From JAAXHF01 sp963665955 (lineage in GTDB: Bacteria; Desulfobacterota; Binatia; Bin18), in contig OZ246887.1 in NCBI GenBank assembly GCA_965231765.1, positions 5,678,786-5,742,785 of the forward strand: a DNA stretch of 64,000 nt, in the 5' to 3' direction. Positions 14,640-24,019 of this stretch are shown here, one piece after another. The notes under the pieces are model-generated. The model made no database searches, had not been told where the DNA came from, and saw only the letters and a program-made list of their open reading frames with translations. The stretch's first letter is position 1. Each line of letters begins with the position of its first letter. The translations under genes were made by a program, and so were the position numbers.

Positions 14640-16615
14640 AAACTCCTATCTGGTAAACCTATGTCACGATTCTTGGCTGCCTCGATATACGCGCTGGCAT
14701 CTTCGGGCAGCAGTAAGCGGTCTGCAACGAGTTCTTGTGTCGCCACCTCGACGGCTTGCACGTAGCGACGGTGTGTCCCGTAGCGTTCTTCGAGCGACGG
14801 TCGCGGGTCGCCGGATGCTATGCGTTCGGCCTTGGTGGTGGCAAACGGAATAAAAGATCCCATGGCTGAGCATTCGTCTGTGGGCGTGTTAGCCATCAGG
14901 TTCCAGCCGGTATACGTTCCGAGTGGAACAGCCATATCCGGGAGCTGAATACCAGTTTGGTCGATGCCGTCAGCATTGACCTGTGGCACCAAGGTTGGAT
15001 ACGAACGGCCGGTTTCCGCCGGGGGCTGAATACTGATGATGCCGCGATCAAAATCAGGACCGTAATCATACAGTTCCCGGACACTGACCACGCCTGAATA
15101 ATTGACTCCCGGTATAGTGGGGAAACCTACCGACGATTGTGGCAGCGACGGGACCAACGTGCCGTCGCTCAAACGTGGGACTTGACTGGACGGCGGCTCT
15201 TCGCCTGAGACAACCCATTTTGTTAGCGCAGCCAGCAGCGCACGTAGCGCAGGTCCGGGACTAATCGGGTTCTGCAACTGTTGGCACGGGCCGCGTCCGG
15301 ATGCTACCCCGTGCGCGATACTCGACAGCAGGTAAAATCGGACGTTCGGCGGATCAGGCAGGTCCGTCGTGCCATCCGGGGTCGTGATCGCCAGCGCAGC
15401 ACTTTTGAACCAGTAGCTGTTGGAATCGTTGACTTCCATGATCTTTGGACTGGTGCCTGAGACTTCACAACGGGCTAGTACGCTGTCTGTTTTCCCGCTG
15501 AGTGGATCTGTGAGACTGGTATAGGCGAAGGGGAAGACCTGCTCCGGATATACATGGCTCAAGCGTTGAAAGGCGGTTTGGTTAGGCTGGGCAAAGCGGT
15601 AATTGAAAAATCCTCCACCAGCGCCATTGATATACGGCAGCATACCATCGAATACCTGACGATGGTCTTCGTCTTCATTGCAGCCCATAGACAAAAACGG
15701 TCGATGGAAACGGCCTGACTGTGAGAGCCCGGTCGCAATCGACCACTCTAACGACCCCGCGAGAGGATTGGCTGTTCCCTGCTCGTCAACGTCAGCGTGG
15801 CGCACAAACGACACAAAATCCCGGACGGCGGCAAAGCCAATGCCAGCCACGATCGGATTGGTTGCGGGATAGACAAACTGGTAGATTTTTCCTTTCTCGA
15901 ATGGTTTTTCACCCTCCGGAAGCAGGCCGATCGTAGATGTATCGATGTATTGCCACTCGGTGGTGGGAATTGGAGTGGGCTCGTCTCTTCGGTATGCCCG
16001 CGCTGTCAGTGTTGCCTGAGCTGTATCAAGCGTCGCGGCTGGATAGGTCAATGGCCAGTGAGCAACAGCTTGCCCAGGCGGAACATGTCGGGCGTGATCG
16101 GCTATGATCTCTTCAAGAGCAGGCCCAACAATTGGCTGACCCTCTTCCGTTGCGACAGGAACGGTCATTGTCATGCGGCCGTCACCAGCTGGTGCGGTCG
16201 CGTCCCAACCGGTCCAGACGATGCTATAGCCCTGCTGCATCAGATAGCCAGTGCCCGCATCTTCGGCACTACCGGGATCGTTAATCGGCGGAAACTGAGG
16301 GGGAGCCCGAAAGGGGAAATTCAGCGGTACGTACGTCATCTTATTTCCGCGATTGGTGACGTCAAAGAGCAAGACTGTATTGCCCCGCGCCGGGTCAATC
16401 GGCTTTAAGATGCAAAAGTCGGTCTCGTATTCGACTCTTCCGCGAGCGTTGCGCGGCGCAAGCGTGATGTCGGTAATGGAGGCGTTGAGCGGACTGTCAG
16501 GAGCAAGCTCGCCAAAAGCCCGGCCGACCAGCTTCTCATACTGACCGACCTCGCCGAACGAAGCGCCACCAAAGGTTGGCGACTGGACGGTGTCGATAAT
16601 TATTTTTGTGATCAT
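14636..16615 (-). CDS. Alpha/beta hydrolase domain-containing protein (Abhydrolase_10), 659 aa
   Basis: A long alpha/beta hydrolase of the PF20091 type, whose members are usually about 600-700 residues. N-terminal ITKIIIDTVQSPTFGGASFG and the nucleophile elbow GLSQSGRFHRPFLSMGCNED are diagnostic; the elbow Ser should be the nucleophile. AAGGGAAAGCT precedes the ATG. No signal peptide is apparent. The family is uncharacterised but often sits in steroid, terpenoid or lipid degradation clusters, probably as an esterase. It was apparently followed by a Baeyer-Villiger monooxygenase gene (now a fragment), which would fit ester hydrolysis after oxygen insertion. Confidence 0.82.
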   Translation of the reverse strand: MITKIIIDTVQSPTFGGASFGEVGQYEKLVGRAFGELAPDSPLNASITDITLAPRNARGRVEYETDFCILKPIDPARGNTVLLFDVTNRGNKMTYVPLNFPFRAPPQFPPINDPGSAEDAGTGYLMQQGYSIVWTGWDATAPAGDGRMTMTVPVATEEGQPIVGPALEEIIADHARHVPPGQAVAHWPLTYPAATLDTAQATLTARAYRRDEPTPIPTTEWQYIDTSTIGLLPEGEKPFEKGKIYQFVYPATNPIVAGIGFAAVRDFVSFVRHADVDEQGTANPLAGSLEWSIATGLSQSGRFHRPFLSMGCNEDEDHRQVFDGMLPYINGAGGGFFNYRFAQPNQTAFQRLSHVYPEQVFPFAYTSLTDPLSGKTDSVLARCEVSGTSPKIMEVNDSNSYWFKSAALAITTPDGTTDLPDPPNVRFYLLSSIAHGVASGRGPCQQLQNPISPGPALRALLAALTKWVVSGEEPPSSQVPRLSDGTLVPSLPQSSVGFPTIPGVNYSGVVSVRELYDYGPDFDRGIISIQPPAETGRSYPTLVPQVNADGIDQTGIQLPDMAVPLGTYTGWNLMANTPTDECSAMGSFIPFATTKAERIASGDPRPSLEERYGTHRRYVQAVEVATQELVADRLLLPEDASAYIEAAKNRDIGLPDRSF

Positions 16616-16858
16616 AGCTTTCCCTTAATTCCTGTCTGGTTTTCAGAATTTTTACCTCGCCAGTCCTGATCGCTCATTCCCCAGGCATTTGTTACACCAC
16701 CGGAGTCTAGCGGCTGAGCAGTCCTCTTTCCAGCCGCCGTCAATAATCTCAGGCTTTCTTTTTTTCGCCGGTTGTGTAGAAATTGACCAAATGGAGCGCA
16801 CGCTTGCCGCGCTGTTGGGCGCAGCTGTTCAGGGCTCCGGGTAAGAAGGGGAATGTTC

Positions 16859-18133
16859 ATGGCACAATCAGAATCAGCCAAACCAACCAAACGCCGTCCT
16901 CTTGAAGGCGTACGCGTCATAGATCTCACAAAAATTGTTGCAGGTCCAAACGCGACTCGCATGCTTGCCACCATGGGAGCAGAGGTGATCCGGGTCGAAT
17001 GGCACGATCAGCGGGCGCTCGACCTGCTGCGGGGGGTTCAGCCAAAAGCTCCTGGCGGGGAACCCGACAGTCTCAATCGCAGCGGCCTGTTCAATAATAT
17101 TAATCCTGGCAAATACGGTGTCACCCTCAATATGAGCCTGCCGCAGGGACGTGATCTGTTTAAACGCTTTGTCGCCAAGGCGTCGGTTGTGTGTGAGAAC
17201 TACAGTCCGGGACAGATGGACCGCTGGGAACTTGGCTATGATGTCCTGCGGCAGATTAATCCTGAGCTCATCTATCTGCAAATTAGCGGGATGGGAAAGT
17301 CGGGTACCTACAACGACTATCTGAGCGTTGGACCAACCGCCCAAGCCTTGTCGGGTTTGACCCATATGTCAGGCTTGCCAGAGCCAATGCAACCTGCCGG
17401 CTGGGGCTATTCGTATCTCGACCATTCCACCGGCTACTACGGGGCGATGCACGTGCTGATGGCTCTGGTGAACCGCCGCAAGACGGGCCGAGGCTGTTAC
17501 ATCGATCTATCACAAGCAGAGACCGGGCTCATGGTATCCGGGACGGCTACGCTTGAAGCGCAGCTGACCGGCCAAGCAACCCAGCGGCATGGCAACCGCA
17601 TGCCGGCTGCGGACTGGGCTCCACACGGTGCGTATGCATGCCAGGGAACGGATGAATGGATCACGATAGCCGTCCAGACAGACGAACAGTGGCAGGCAGT
17701 CGTGGCTGTGATGGGTTCGCCGGACTGGGCGGGGGCGGGTCGTTTTCAGACCGCAGCTGGACGTAAAGCCAACGAAGACGCTCTGGATGCCTTGATGGCC
17801 GAGTTCACAAAAAACGAAGAGCGCTACGAGTTGATGGGCCGTCTGCAAAAGCACGGCGTCCCGTCTGGAGTTGTACAGAAATCAATTGATCGGATCACCC
17901 GCGATCCACAGCTGAAGGAGCGTGGCGCTTTTGTGCCTTTTCCCCACAGCGAAATCGGCACGTGGCCGATCGAAGATTTCCCGGCCAAGTTCCAAAATAT
18001 GCCGGTCAGCGTCGGCGGTCTGCCAGGTCGGGGCGCGCCGTGTATGGGTGAGGACAATGATGTTGTGTACCGTGACGTGCTTGGGTTATCCGTCGAGGAC
18101 ATTGCCCAACTCAGAGAGGACTGGATAATTTGA
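16859..18133 (+). CDS. Family III CoA-transferase, catalytic subunit candidate, 424 aa
   Basis: CaiB/BaiF-type enzyme: LEGVRVIDLTKIVAGPNATR at the start, MGAEVIRVEWHD, INPGKYGVTLNMSLPQGRDL, and ISGMGKSGTYNDYLSVGPTA. The catalytic Asp that forms the acyl anhydride is D188 in GYSYLDHSTGYYGAM. The second ATG (16859) is preferred because AAGAAGGGG then has normal spacing. The next gene overlaps its stop by two bases and encodes a related protein without the Asp, so the two probably form a heteromer, as described for BbsEF-like transferases. It moves CoA between acyl groups, activating a carboxylic acid; the acid is unknown. Confidence 0.88.
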   Translation: MAQSESAKPTKRRPLEGVRVIDLTKIVAGPNATRMLATMGAEVIRVEWHDQRALDLLRGVQPKAPGGEPDSLNRSGLFNNINPGKYGVTLNMSLPQGRDLFKRFVAKASVVCENYSPGQMDRWELGYDVLRQINPELIYLQISGMGKSGTYNDYLSVGPTAQALSGLTHMSGLPEPMQPAGWGYSYLDHSTGYYGAMHVLMALVNRRKTGRGCYIDLSQAETGLMVSGTATLEAQLTGQATQRHGNRMPAADWAPHGAYACQGTDEWITIAVQTDEQWQAVVAVMGSPDWAGAGRFQTAAGRKANEDALDALMAEFTKNEERYELMGRLQKHGVPSGVVQKSIDRITRDPQLKERGAFVPFPHSEIGTWPIEDFPAKFQNMPVSVGGLPGRGAPCMGEDNDVVYRDVLGLSVEDIAQLREDWII

Positions 18134-19395
18134 ATACCCCGGCAGCTTTAAGTGGTGTCCTTGCGGGAACGCTCGTTATCGAAAGTGGCGACGAGCGCGG
18201 AGAATTTGCTGGCGTATTGCTGGCGTCGTTTGGTGCTGAGGTGATCAAATTGGAGGGCCGTCAAGGCTCCAATTCGCGTCGTCTGGGTCCTTTCGCTTCA
18301 CCGCAGCCTGATCCGGAGCAAAGTCTGTGTTTCTGGCGCTACAATCTCGGTAAGAAGAGCGTCAGTCTTGAGGTTGATCATCCCTCGGTACAGGGGGCGC
18401 TGGAACGCCTGGCTCAGCGTGCGGATGTCATCATCGATTCTGGCGAGGCAAACGACGTAGAGCGACGACTGACGTTGTATCGCAAGGTACAAGCGGCAAA
18501 TCCACGTCTCATTATCTGCACAATTACCCCGTTTGGCCTGGACGGTCCGTATCGTGATCTCAAGATGACGGATCTGACCCAGCTGGCAATGGGCGGAGTC
18601 ATGGCGTCGTGTGGCTACGATCCACAGTCTGACGGTACGTACGACACCCCACCCATTGCTCCTGGTATGTGGCAAGCCTATCACATTGCGTGTGAGCACG
18701 CGGTGCTTGCACTGGCTGCCGCGCTCAATTTCCGCGCATTGACAGATGAAGGCGATTGTATTGACGTGTCGATTCACGAAGCGGTCAGTACCTGTACTGA
18801 GGTTGCTTTGCCTTACTACATTTATAATGAAGCCGTTGTCCGCCGGCAGACTGGGCGCCACGCTGGGACGGGCAGGACGCCTCCGTGGTTACGTCGGACC
18901 AAAGATAAACGCTACGTAAAGGCATTCCTATTTTGGGCTGGACGTGAGCTGCGAGCTGTTCCCGAGATGCTCAACGAGGCTGGACTTGAGCATGATCTTG
19001 ATTCTGATGCCTACCGCGAGTTAGCCAAAAATTCCCCAGCCGACGCCCAAAAGCATTTCAGCGCAGCCGTTGATAAATTGGTCGCGTCAATGACGGCTGA
19101 AGAAGTCTACCACAAGGCGCAAGCCAAAGGCTTGTTGTGGGCGAGTGTCAGATATCCTGAAGAGAACATGGACGATCCGCACTACCAGGCACGCGGTACG
19201 TTTCAGGCGATCAATCAGCCGGAAATTGGCCGGGAACTTTCGTATCCGGTTTCTGCCGCGACGGATGGTAAGAATCGGGTGACCGACTTCAAACGCGGGG
19301 CTCCGCATTTGGGAGAACATACGCGGGAGGTGCTGTCGGAGAGTGGATTTAGCGATGCTGAGATAAATGGACTGGCTGCGGAGAGAACGACCTGA
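18130..19395 (+). CDS. Family III CoA-transferase-like subunit without catalytic Asp, 421 aa
   Basis: Same fold as its partner (FGAEVIKLEGRQGSNSRRLG, NLGKKSVSLEVDHPSVQGAL, ICTITPFGLDGPYRDLKMTD). In the helix where family III enzymes carry the catalytic Asp, this protein reads APGMWQAYHIACEHAVLALA, with Tyr at the Asp position by my alignment. It starts with TTG at 18130, overlapping the TGA of the preceding gene, so expression is translationally coupled. A structural or regulatory subunit of a heteromeric CoA-transferase is the best reading. Confidence 0.8.
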   Translation: MNTPAALSGVLAGTLVIESGDERGEFAGVLLASFGAEVIKLEGRQGSNSRRLGPFASPQPDPEQSLCFWRYNLGKKSVSLEVDHPSVQGALERLAQRADVIIDSGEANDVERRLTLYRKVQAANPRLIICTITPFGLDGPYRDLKMTDLTQLAMGGVMASCGYDPQSDGTYDTPPIAPGMWQAYHIACEHAVLALAAALNFRALTDEGDCIDVSIHEAVSTCTEVALPYYIYNEAVVRRQTGRHAGTGRTPPWLRRTKDKRYVKAFLFWAGRELRAVPEMLNEAGLEHDLDSDAYRELAKNSPADAQKHFSAAVDKLVASMTAEEVYHKAQAKGLLWASVRYPEENMDDPHYQARGTFQAINQPEIGRELSYPVSAATDGKNRVTDFKRGAPHLGEHTREVLSESGFSDAEINGLAAERTT

Positions 19396-19420
19396 ACAAA
19401 GGTGTTTCGCACTCTCACAT

Positions 19421-19630
19421 ATGGAGAATATTCCTCCTGTCGTAGTCGAGGACTCAGAAGAAAGTCCTCTCGTTCGACTCAAACGCGGAACCTGTGTCAA
19501 AATACAATTGTCTTCCAAGACGAGACCGAGACGACTCCGTAGCCTCGCTGTGGAGCCTGCGGTGTGGCCTCTCACGTATATCCTCGGCACCCATGTACAG
19601 TACGATGAGATTGACGTGGAGAGCATATGA
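19421..19630 (+). pseudogene. Decayed higB: C-terminal remnant fused to unrelated sequence
   Basis: The last 18 residues (YILGTHVQYDEIDVESI) match the conserved C-terminus of HigB toxins of the HigB-2/RelE type, and the frame overlaps the following antitoxin start by ATGA as expected. The first 50 residues show none of the toxin's catalytic core. The locus therefore looks like a broken toxin gene with only its 3' end kept. Whether the fused ORF is expressed is unknown; no good ribosome binding site precedes the ATG at 19421. Confidence 0.55.
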
Positions 19631-19800
19631 AAGACGTAAAACCTATTCGAAATGAGACGGATTACGATGCCGCACTGTCAGAAATCGAGCGACTGATGGA
19701 TGCGAAGCCGGACACGAAGGCAGGCGACAGGCTCGATGTGCTTGCCACATTGGTTGAGGCGTATGAGGACAAACACTGGCGCATCGATCCCCTAGAATAG
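19627..19800 (+). CDS. Truncated HigA-like antitoxin, 57 aa
   Basis: MKDVKPIRNETDYDAALSEI, then LMDAKPDTKAGDRLDVLATL and VEAYEDKHWRIDP, is the N-terminal toxin-binding part of the HigA family that pairs with HigB-2 toxins. Full proteins continue past residue 57 into a helix-turn-helix; here a TAG ends the frame at 19800 and following sequence does not resume the domain. Together with the broken toxin upstream this is a decaying toxin-antitoxin module, perhaps retaining antitoxin activity. Confidence 0.65.
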   Translation: MKDVKPIRNETDYDAALSEIERLMDAKPDTKAGDRLDVLATLVEAYEDKHWRIDPLE

Positions 19801-19997
19801 GGCATTCCCGCTGAATCGCTCATTCGTCCCGCCTGAACGCGCCCCTTGAGAATTTTATCCACTCATCGCCCGGCTGACCAGGCCCAACAGATCGGCGTTG
19901 ATCTTGGCAATGGTGTTGGCTGTTTCCGTACGAGAACTTCAAACAGCTGAGGACAGGCATATATGAAGCGGAGCTGCGGTGTCAGAAAGGAGAACCC

Positions 19998-20297
19998 ATG
20001 CACTGCCAAAAAGCTCGGATTGTCGAGCCGGAAAGCTGGAACCTGCTGCATCCGGACTCGCACGAATGGGTGCGCCGTAATCTTGGTGCAGAGTTATGGG
20101 TGGAGGTTGCACCGCCACAGGAGGTTACCCCTGCGCTGCACGGCGGTGAGGTCAATCATTCGGTGAAGACACCGTATCTATGGCTGGGGCGGGTACGCTA
20201 CTGGATGTCGATGGATGTGTTGGAACTCTTGGCTGAGAGTGCCGATGTGCCGGATCAACCCTTACTCGACTGGATGGATATGCAGCCTCTCTCCTAA
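19998..20297 (+). CDS. Hypothetical protein, 99 aa
   Basis: A strong ribosome binding site (AAAGGAGAACCC) precedes the ATG. The protein contains EPESWNLLHPDSHEWVRRNL and ends in DQPLLDWMDMQPLS; it is Trp-rich and acidic near the C-terminus. No domain is recognised. The stop codon starts a tandem 11-bp repeat. The preceding 19801-19997 shows no gene. Confidence 0.6.
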   Translation: MHCQKARIVEPESWNLLHPDSHEWVRRNLGAELWVEVAPPQEVTPALHGGEVNHSVKTPYLWLGRVRYWMSMDVLELLAESADVPDQPLLDWMDMQPLS

Positions 20298-20338
20298 GCC
20301 CACCGTAAGCCCACCGTAAGCCCACCGTAAGCCCATCG
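20295..20338. repeat. Four tandem 11-bp repeats
   Basis: TAAGCCCACCG is repeated three times exactly and a fourth time with one change (20295-20305, 20306-20316, 20317-20327, 20328-20338). The first copy includes the stop codon of the small gene. The array lies between convergent genes. Probably slipped-strand expansion. Confidence 0.9.
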
Positions 20339-20351
20339 GGTAGCTGCATCT

Positions 20352-21785
20352 CTAAGAACCAGGAACTACCTCGGTAATCGTGAAATTCTGCAAACTCTGT
20401 CGCCACTCGACAATGGTGTCTTGGCCCGCAGTCGGGAAATCTGCGACCCTGCATTCCCCGGTTGCTCCGGTAAGAAATTCCGTGCCTGACTGCGCATGTA
20501 CAACGTCGACGTTCAGCGTAGTGAACGGGGTGCTTTCCGTGCCAAGAAAGAATTTCAGCTGATGCGGACCCTGTGGGAGGAGTGACCATAGATAATTAAC
20601 GACAAAAGCATCGTTGATGTCATCACAGGGCCCACCGGGCGAAAGAATGTCCGCCCGCTGTGTTAAGCTGACCGGCGTCGGCGTACCAATATCGTCAAAC
20701 TGGAGACGTACGCCCTGTTCAGAAGCGGCACAGTGAAAACCAGAGATCGCCACGTTACCGCTAACAATATCTCCCTCCTGCGGATTGTCTATGCCAAAGA
20801 CATGAGAAGGACCTCCAGCGCCGGGAGGTTCGCACACGGCAACTCCGCTGGGAGCATCGCGGACAGCCACAGTCTCTGCAACGGTATTGGTCGCGGTGTC
20901 GATCACGGACATGCTGTTGTCATTGCCATTTGTCACATACACCCGTTTGCCGTCTGGGCTGACTGCTATACTGTATGGGCTCTCTGATACATCGCCGGTT
21001 GGGACTGTGGCCACAACAGTATTCGTGGCAGTGTTGATCACCGAGACCGTATTGGCAGCAGAATTCACGGCATAGACTCGACTGCCATCTGGGGTGATAG
21101 CTACACTGGAAGGGCTTTCCCCCACTGATACGGTGGTCAGCTGGTTATTGGTCGCCGTGCCGATGACGACTACGGTATTGGCAACAAGGTTCGGTACATA
21201 CAGGCGACTCCCGTCTGGACTGACGGCTATATTACCGGGAGCCCCTACTGATATGGTTGCCACGACCTTATTTGTTTCAGCGTCAATGACTGACACGTTG
21301 TTGGAAAGACTGTTGGCCACGTAGACCCGGCTAGCATCAGAGCTGACCGCCAGGCCGAAAGGGGCACTCCCAACCTCAATTGTCGCTATGGTGGAGTTGG
21401 TAACAGTATCGATCACCGCCACTGTGCCTGGGTTGATGTTTGTCACATACACCCGGCTGCCATCTGGGCTGACTGCCACCCCGCTTGAGCTAATGCCGTC
21501 GATGCCGAGATGGATAGAGCTCACCACCGTATTCGTCGCAGTGTCTATCTCCACGAGCGTGGTGTCCCCGAACAGAGCAACGTAGACACTACTACATGTC
21601 GGGTCGCCTGCTAGGCCATCAGGACCATTTCCGACCGTCACTACATCGACCTCTGTATTGGTCGTCGTGTCGATCACCGATACGGAGTAGGACCCTGAAT
21701 TAGCCACATACGCAAACTGTTGGGCGTTTGCCGGACTTGCCACAGACAGCCCCAGCACGAAAAAAAATAGGTAGGTAAATCGCAT
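20352..21785 (-). CDS. Secreted YVTN-family beta-propeller protein, 477 aa
   Basis: A signal peptide (residues 1-21, hydrophobic LFFFVLGLSVASPANA, cleavage after ANA) is followed by seven or so YVTN repeats, each with the SPDGSRVYVTN / SVIDTATNTVVATI pattern, to about residue 320. They should close into one beta-propeller. The C-terminal 150 residues, after GGPSHVFGIDNPQ, form a separate domain of unknown type with several Cys (FHCAASEQG, GGPCDDIND, GECRVADF). Exported, probably periplasmic or extracellular; function unknown. Confidence 0.85.
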   Translation of the reverse strand: MRFTYLFFFVLGLSVASPANAQQFAYVANSGSYSVSVIDTTTNTEVDVVTVGNGPDGLAGDPTCSSVYVALFGDTTLVEIDTATNTVVSSIHLGIDGISSSGVAVSPDGSRVYVTNINPGTVAVIDTVTNSTIATIEVGSAPFGLAVSSDASRVYVANSLSNNVSVIDAETNKVVATISVGAPGNIAVSPDGSRLYVPNLVANTVVVIGTATNNQLTTVSVGESPSSVAITPDGSRVYAVNSAANTVSVINTATNTVVATVPTGDVSESPYSIAVSPDGKRVYVTNGNDNSMSVIDTATNTVAETVAVRDAPSGVAVCEPPGAGGPSHVFGIDNPQEGDIVSGNVAISGFHCAASEQGVRLQFDDIGTPTPVSLTQRADILSPGGPCDDINDAFVVNYLWSLLPQGPHQLKFFLGTESTPFTTLNVDVVHAQSGTEFLTGATGECRVADFPTAGQDTIVEWRQSLQNFTITEVVPGS

Positions 21786-21909
21786 GAACCTCGCCCTTAC
21801 TCTCTAGACAACTCCCGGCTGTCTTCCCAAGTTCCCGTACGTCCACAGCTCTGTTTCCCGCCTGTCTTTGCCAAGCGGCATAAGACTCTTGAGGCTGAAC
21901 TGGTGGTTT

Positions 21910-23166
21910 TCATTCAGATTCTTGGCCGCTAGTGACAGGGGCGATTTCCTTTAGTCGGGGCAACACCTCCCGAGCGAACAGGCTGATGCCTTTCTCGGCT
22001 TCAGCGTGGGTCATAAAGCCTGAGCGTCCAATCATGACCAGATGCCCAAAGCCGCCGACTGCGCGGTAGAAATCTATAATCTGTTGATAGACTGTATCCG
22101 GACTGCCAGCGAACAGGATGCCACGTGCCATGGCTTGCTCAGTGGTGATGCCGGTCAGCCCGCCGACATTCAGGATAGCCGGGGCAACAGGCTTGTCGGC
22201 GTTGGCAGATTGTCTGCCGCTACTGGATGAGCTCTGGGCCTGGGTCTCCAGCTTGGGCGCAGTGCGGTAGACCTGTGGAGCAAAGGCTGTTGGCGTCGCA
22301 CCAGGCAGAAACTGAGCATACTGGGGGGCCATCTTGATACTGGTGTTGAGAAACCACAGCAGTTTGCTGCCAATCTCAACGCCTTCTTCGTGCGTCTCGC
22401 CGACATACACCAACGCGGCATAGGCAAAGTGGTCTGTCATGACCTGCGGCAGCCCAGCCTCCGCTCGCGCATGACGATAGGCCGCCCAGGCACGCTTGGT
22501 GCCCTCCTCGCCGCGCAGGACGAGCACGTTGACCATCCCCCGTCGGCCGACCTCACGTGCTGTGTCTGGGTCACCGGTGGCGGCCCACATCGGCGGATGC
22601 GGCTCCTGCCACGGGCGCGGCCAGATGTTGACGTGGCGGTGGGTGTAGTGCTTGCCCTCCCAGCTAAACGGTCCCTCCTGATAAGTCAGGGCTTTGGTCA
22701 CAAGATCGATCGCCTCCCAGTAGCGCTCAATATTGGTGACCGGGTTGGCATTGTTAGACGCCATCTCGCTCGCGCCCGACTTCACAAAGCCGATATCCAA
22801 ACGCCCCCGGCAAATGACATCTGCGGTGGCATATTCCTCGGCCACCCGGACGGGATCTGGCCGGAGCGAGATCAACGTACCCATGCTCAGAATACGGACT
22901 TTGCGTATCTGACGGGCCAGGATACCCAGGACCAGTGGATTCGCCCCAAACAGGGAGTTAATGCCGGCGTGATGCTCAATGGCAACAACATTGATGCCTT
23001 GCTCGTCGCAGAGCATAAACTCGTCAAACGCCTCCTCAAAGAGATCGGCTGAGAGCTTGGGATCGCAATACTTGTTTGGTAGGCTGGCACGGACCGAATC
23101 CGCACGGTCGAGCACCTCTTGTGGCACAAAAGGGTAGGGGTTCTCGTTGTGATACCAAGCTTCCAT
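21910..23166 (-). CDS. LLM-class flavin-dependent oxidoreductase, 418 aa
   Basis: Luciferase-like TIM-barrel monooxygenase: DEQGINVVAIEHHAGINSLF, ILSMGTLISLRPDPVRVAEE, GRLDIGFVKSGASEMASNN, and EPHPPMWAATGDPDTAREVG are typical. It uses reduced FMN or F420 supplied by a partner. A low-complexity insert (QAQSSSSSGRQSANADKP, near residue 308) is probably a surface loop. It is the last gene of a minus-strand cluster VOC - hydrolase - LLM (24484 to 21910), which suggests oxygenation followed by hydrolysis. Substrate unknown. Confidence 0.85.
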   Translation of the reverse strand: MEAWYHNENPYPFVPQEVLDRADSVRASLPNKYCDPKLSADLFEEAFDEFMLCDEQGINVVAIEHHAGINSLFGANPLVLGILARQIRKVRILSMGTLISLRPDPVRVAEEYATADVICRGRLDIGFVKSGASEMASNNANPVTNIERYWEAIDLVTKALTYQEGPFSWEGKHYTHRHVNIWPRPWQEPHPPMWAATGDPDTAREVGRRGMVNVLVLRGEEGTKRAWAAYRHARAEAGLPQVMTDHFAYAALVYVGETHEEGVEIGSKLLWFLNTSIKMAPQYAQFLPGATPTAFAPQVYRTAPKLETQAQSSSSSGRQSANADKPVAPAILNVGGLTGITTEQAMARGILFAGSPDTVYQQIIDFYRAVGGFGHLVMIGRSGFMTHAEAEKGISLFAREVLPRLKEIAPVTSGQESE

Positions 23167-23208
23167 AGAGAGTCTGTTCCTTGCTGAATCTTCGAAAGGA
23201 TTGTGGGA

Positions 23209-24000
23209 CTATTGTTCTAAGAAAGCTGTGACGTGACCAACAAATGCCTCAGCTTGCTCGATTTCGGGATGGTGTCCTGCCTCGGGGATAAGCTCAAAGC
23301 GCGCGCCAGGAATCAAGCCGCTGTAGGCTCGACCGTAGGCCGGTGTGACAATTCCGTCACTCGCTCCCCACAACACGAGGGTCGGCCGGCTGATCCGGCC
23401 CAGCCAACGTTTGAGCTGCGGGTTGTGCATATAGGGATGCCAGCCGTACCGGCACAGCGCGTCCCAGTTTTTGGCGTAGAGGATAATTTCGTCATCCGAC
23501 ATTGTATCGAAGTCGGGGGCCGACTTGGCAGGATTGTGCCAGCTGTGGCGGCGAACGACTTCAGGCGCGGTGTTGAAGACATCCAGGATGTCCGGTGTTT
23601 CACGATCGCTGATTTTGATCCCCACAGCATCTACGAGGATCAGTTTGTCAATGCGGTGCTGACACGCGACTGCGATTTCCGCTGCCAGCCAGCCACCGAA
23701 TGACAAGCCGATGAGTGTGACCCGCTCGTAGGGCAGGCTGTCGAGGACGGCCAGATACAGATGGACTAAGTCATATACTGTGTCAAAATTGGCCGGACAA
23801 GAAGAGTGGCCGAAGCCGGGATGCGAGGGCGCGAAGACCTCGGCCCGGCTGCCGAGCAGATCGAGAAAGGGAGCGCGCGGATCGACGTTGTGCATGCCGT
23901 GCAGCAGCAGCACTGGCCGACCCGCTCCATGCCGGATCACTTCGAGTTGTATGTCCCCGACCGACAAGCGTTCCCTGACCGGAGTGGGTGTGTCATGCAT
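23209..24000 (-). CDS. Alpha/beta hydrolase, 263 aa
   Basis: Serine hydrolase of the MhpC/dehalogenase-like fold. The oxyanion segment VLLLHGMHNVDPRAPFLDLL, nucleophile elbow LIGLSFGGWLAAE, acid in LWGASDGIVTP and His in PEAGHHPEIEQ give a complete Ser-Asp-His triad. Its start lies 20 bases after the VOC gene's stop. Meta-cleavage-product hydrolases and esterases share this layout. Clustered with an LLM oxygenase and a VOC protein, it probably hydrolyses the oxygenated product. Confidence 0.87.
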   Translation of the reverse strand: MHDTPTPVRERLSVGDIQLEVIRHGAGRPVLLLHGMHNVDPRAPFLDLLGSRAEVFAPSHPGFGHSSCPANFDTVYDLVHLYLAVLDSLPYERVTLIGLSFGGWLAAEIAVACQHRIDKLILVDAVGIKISDRETPDILDVFNTAPEVVRRHSWHNPAKSAPDFDTMSDDEIILYAKNWDALCRYGWHPYMHNPQLKRWLGRISRPTLVLWGASDGIVTPAYGRAYSGLIPGARFELIPEAGHHPEIEQAEAFVGHVTAFLEQ

Positions 24001-24019
24001 AGAAGTTTTTCTTGTCAGC

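Noticed and set aside
20295..20338. Short tandem repeats considered as a CRISPR array
   Set aside because: Units are 11 bp and directly adjacent with no spacers; no cas genes nearby.
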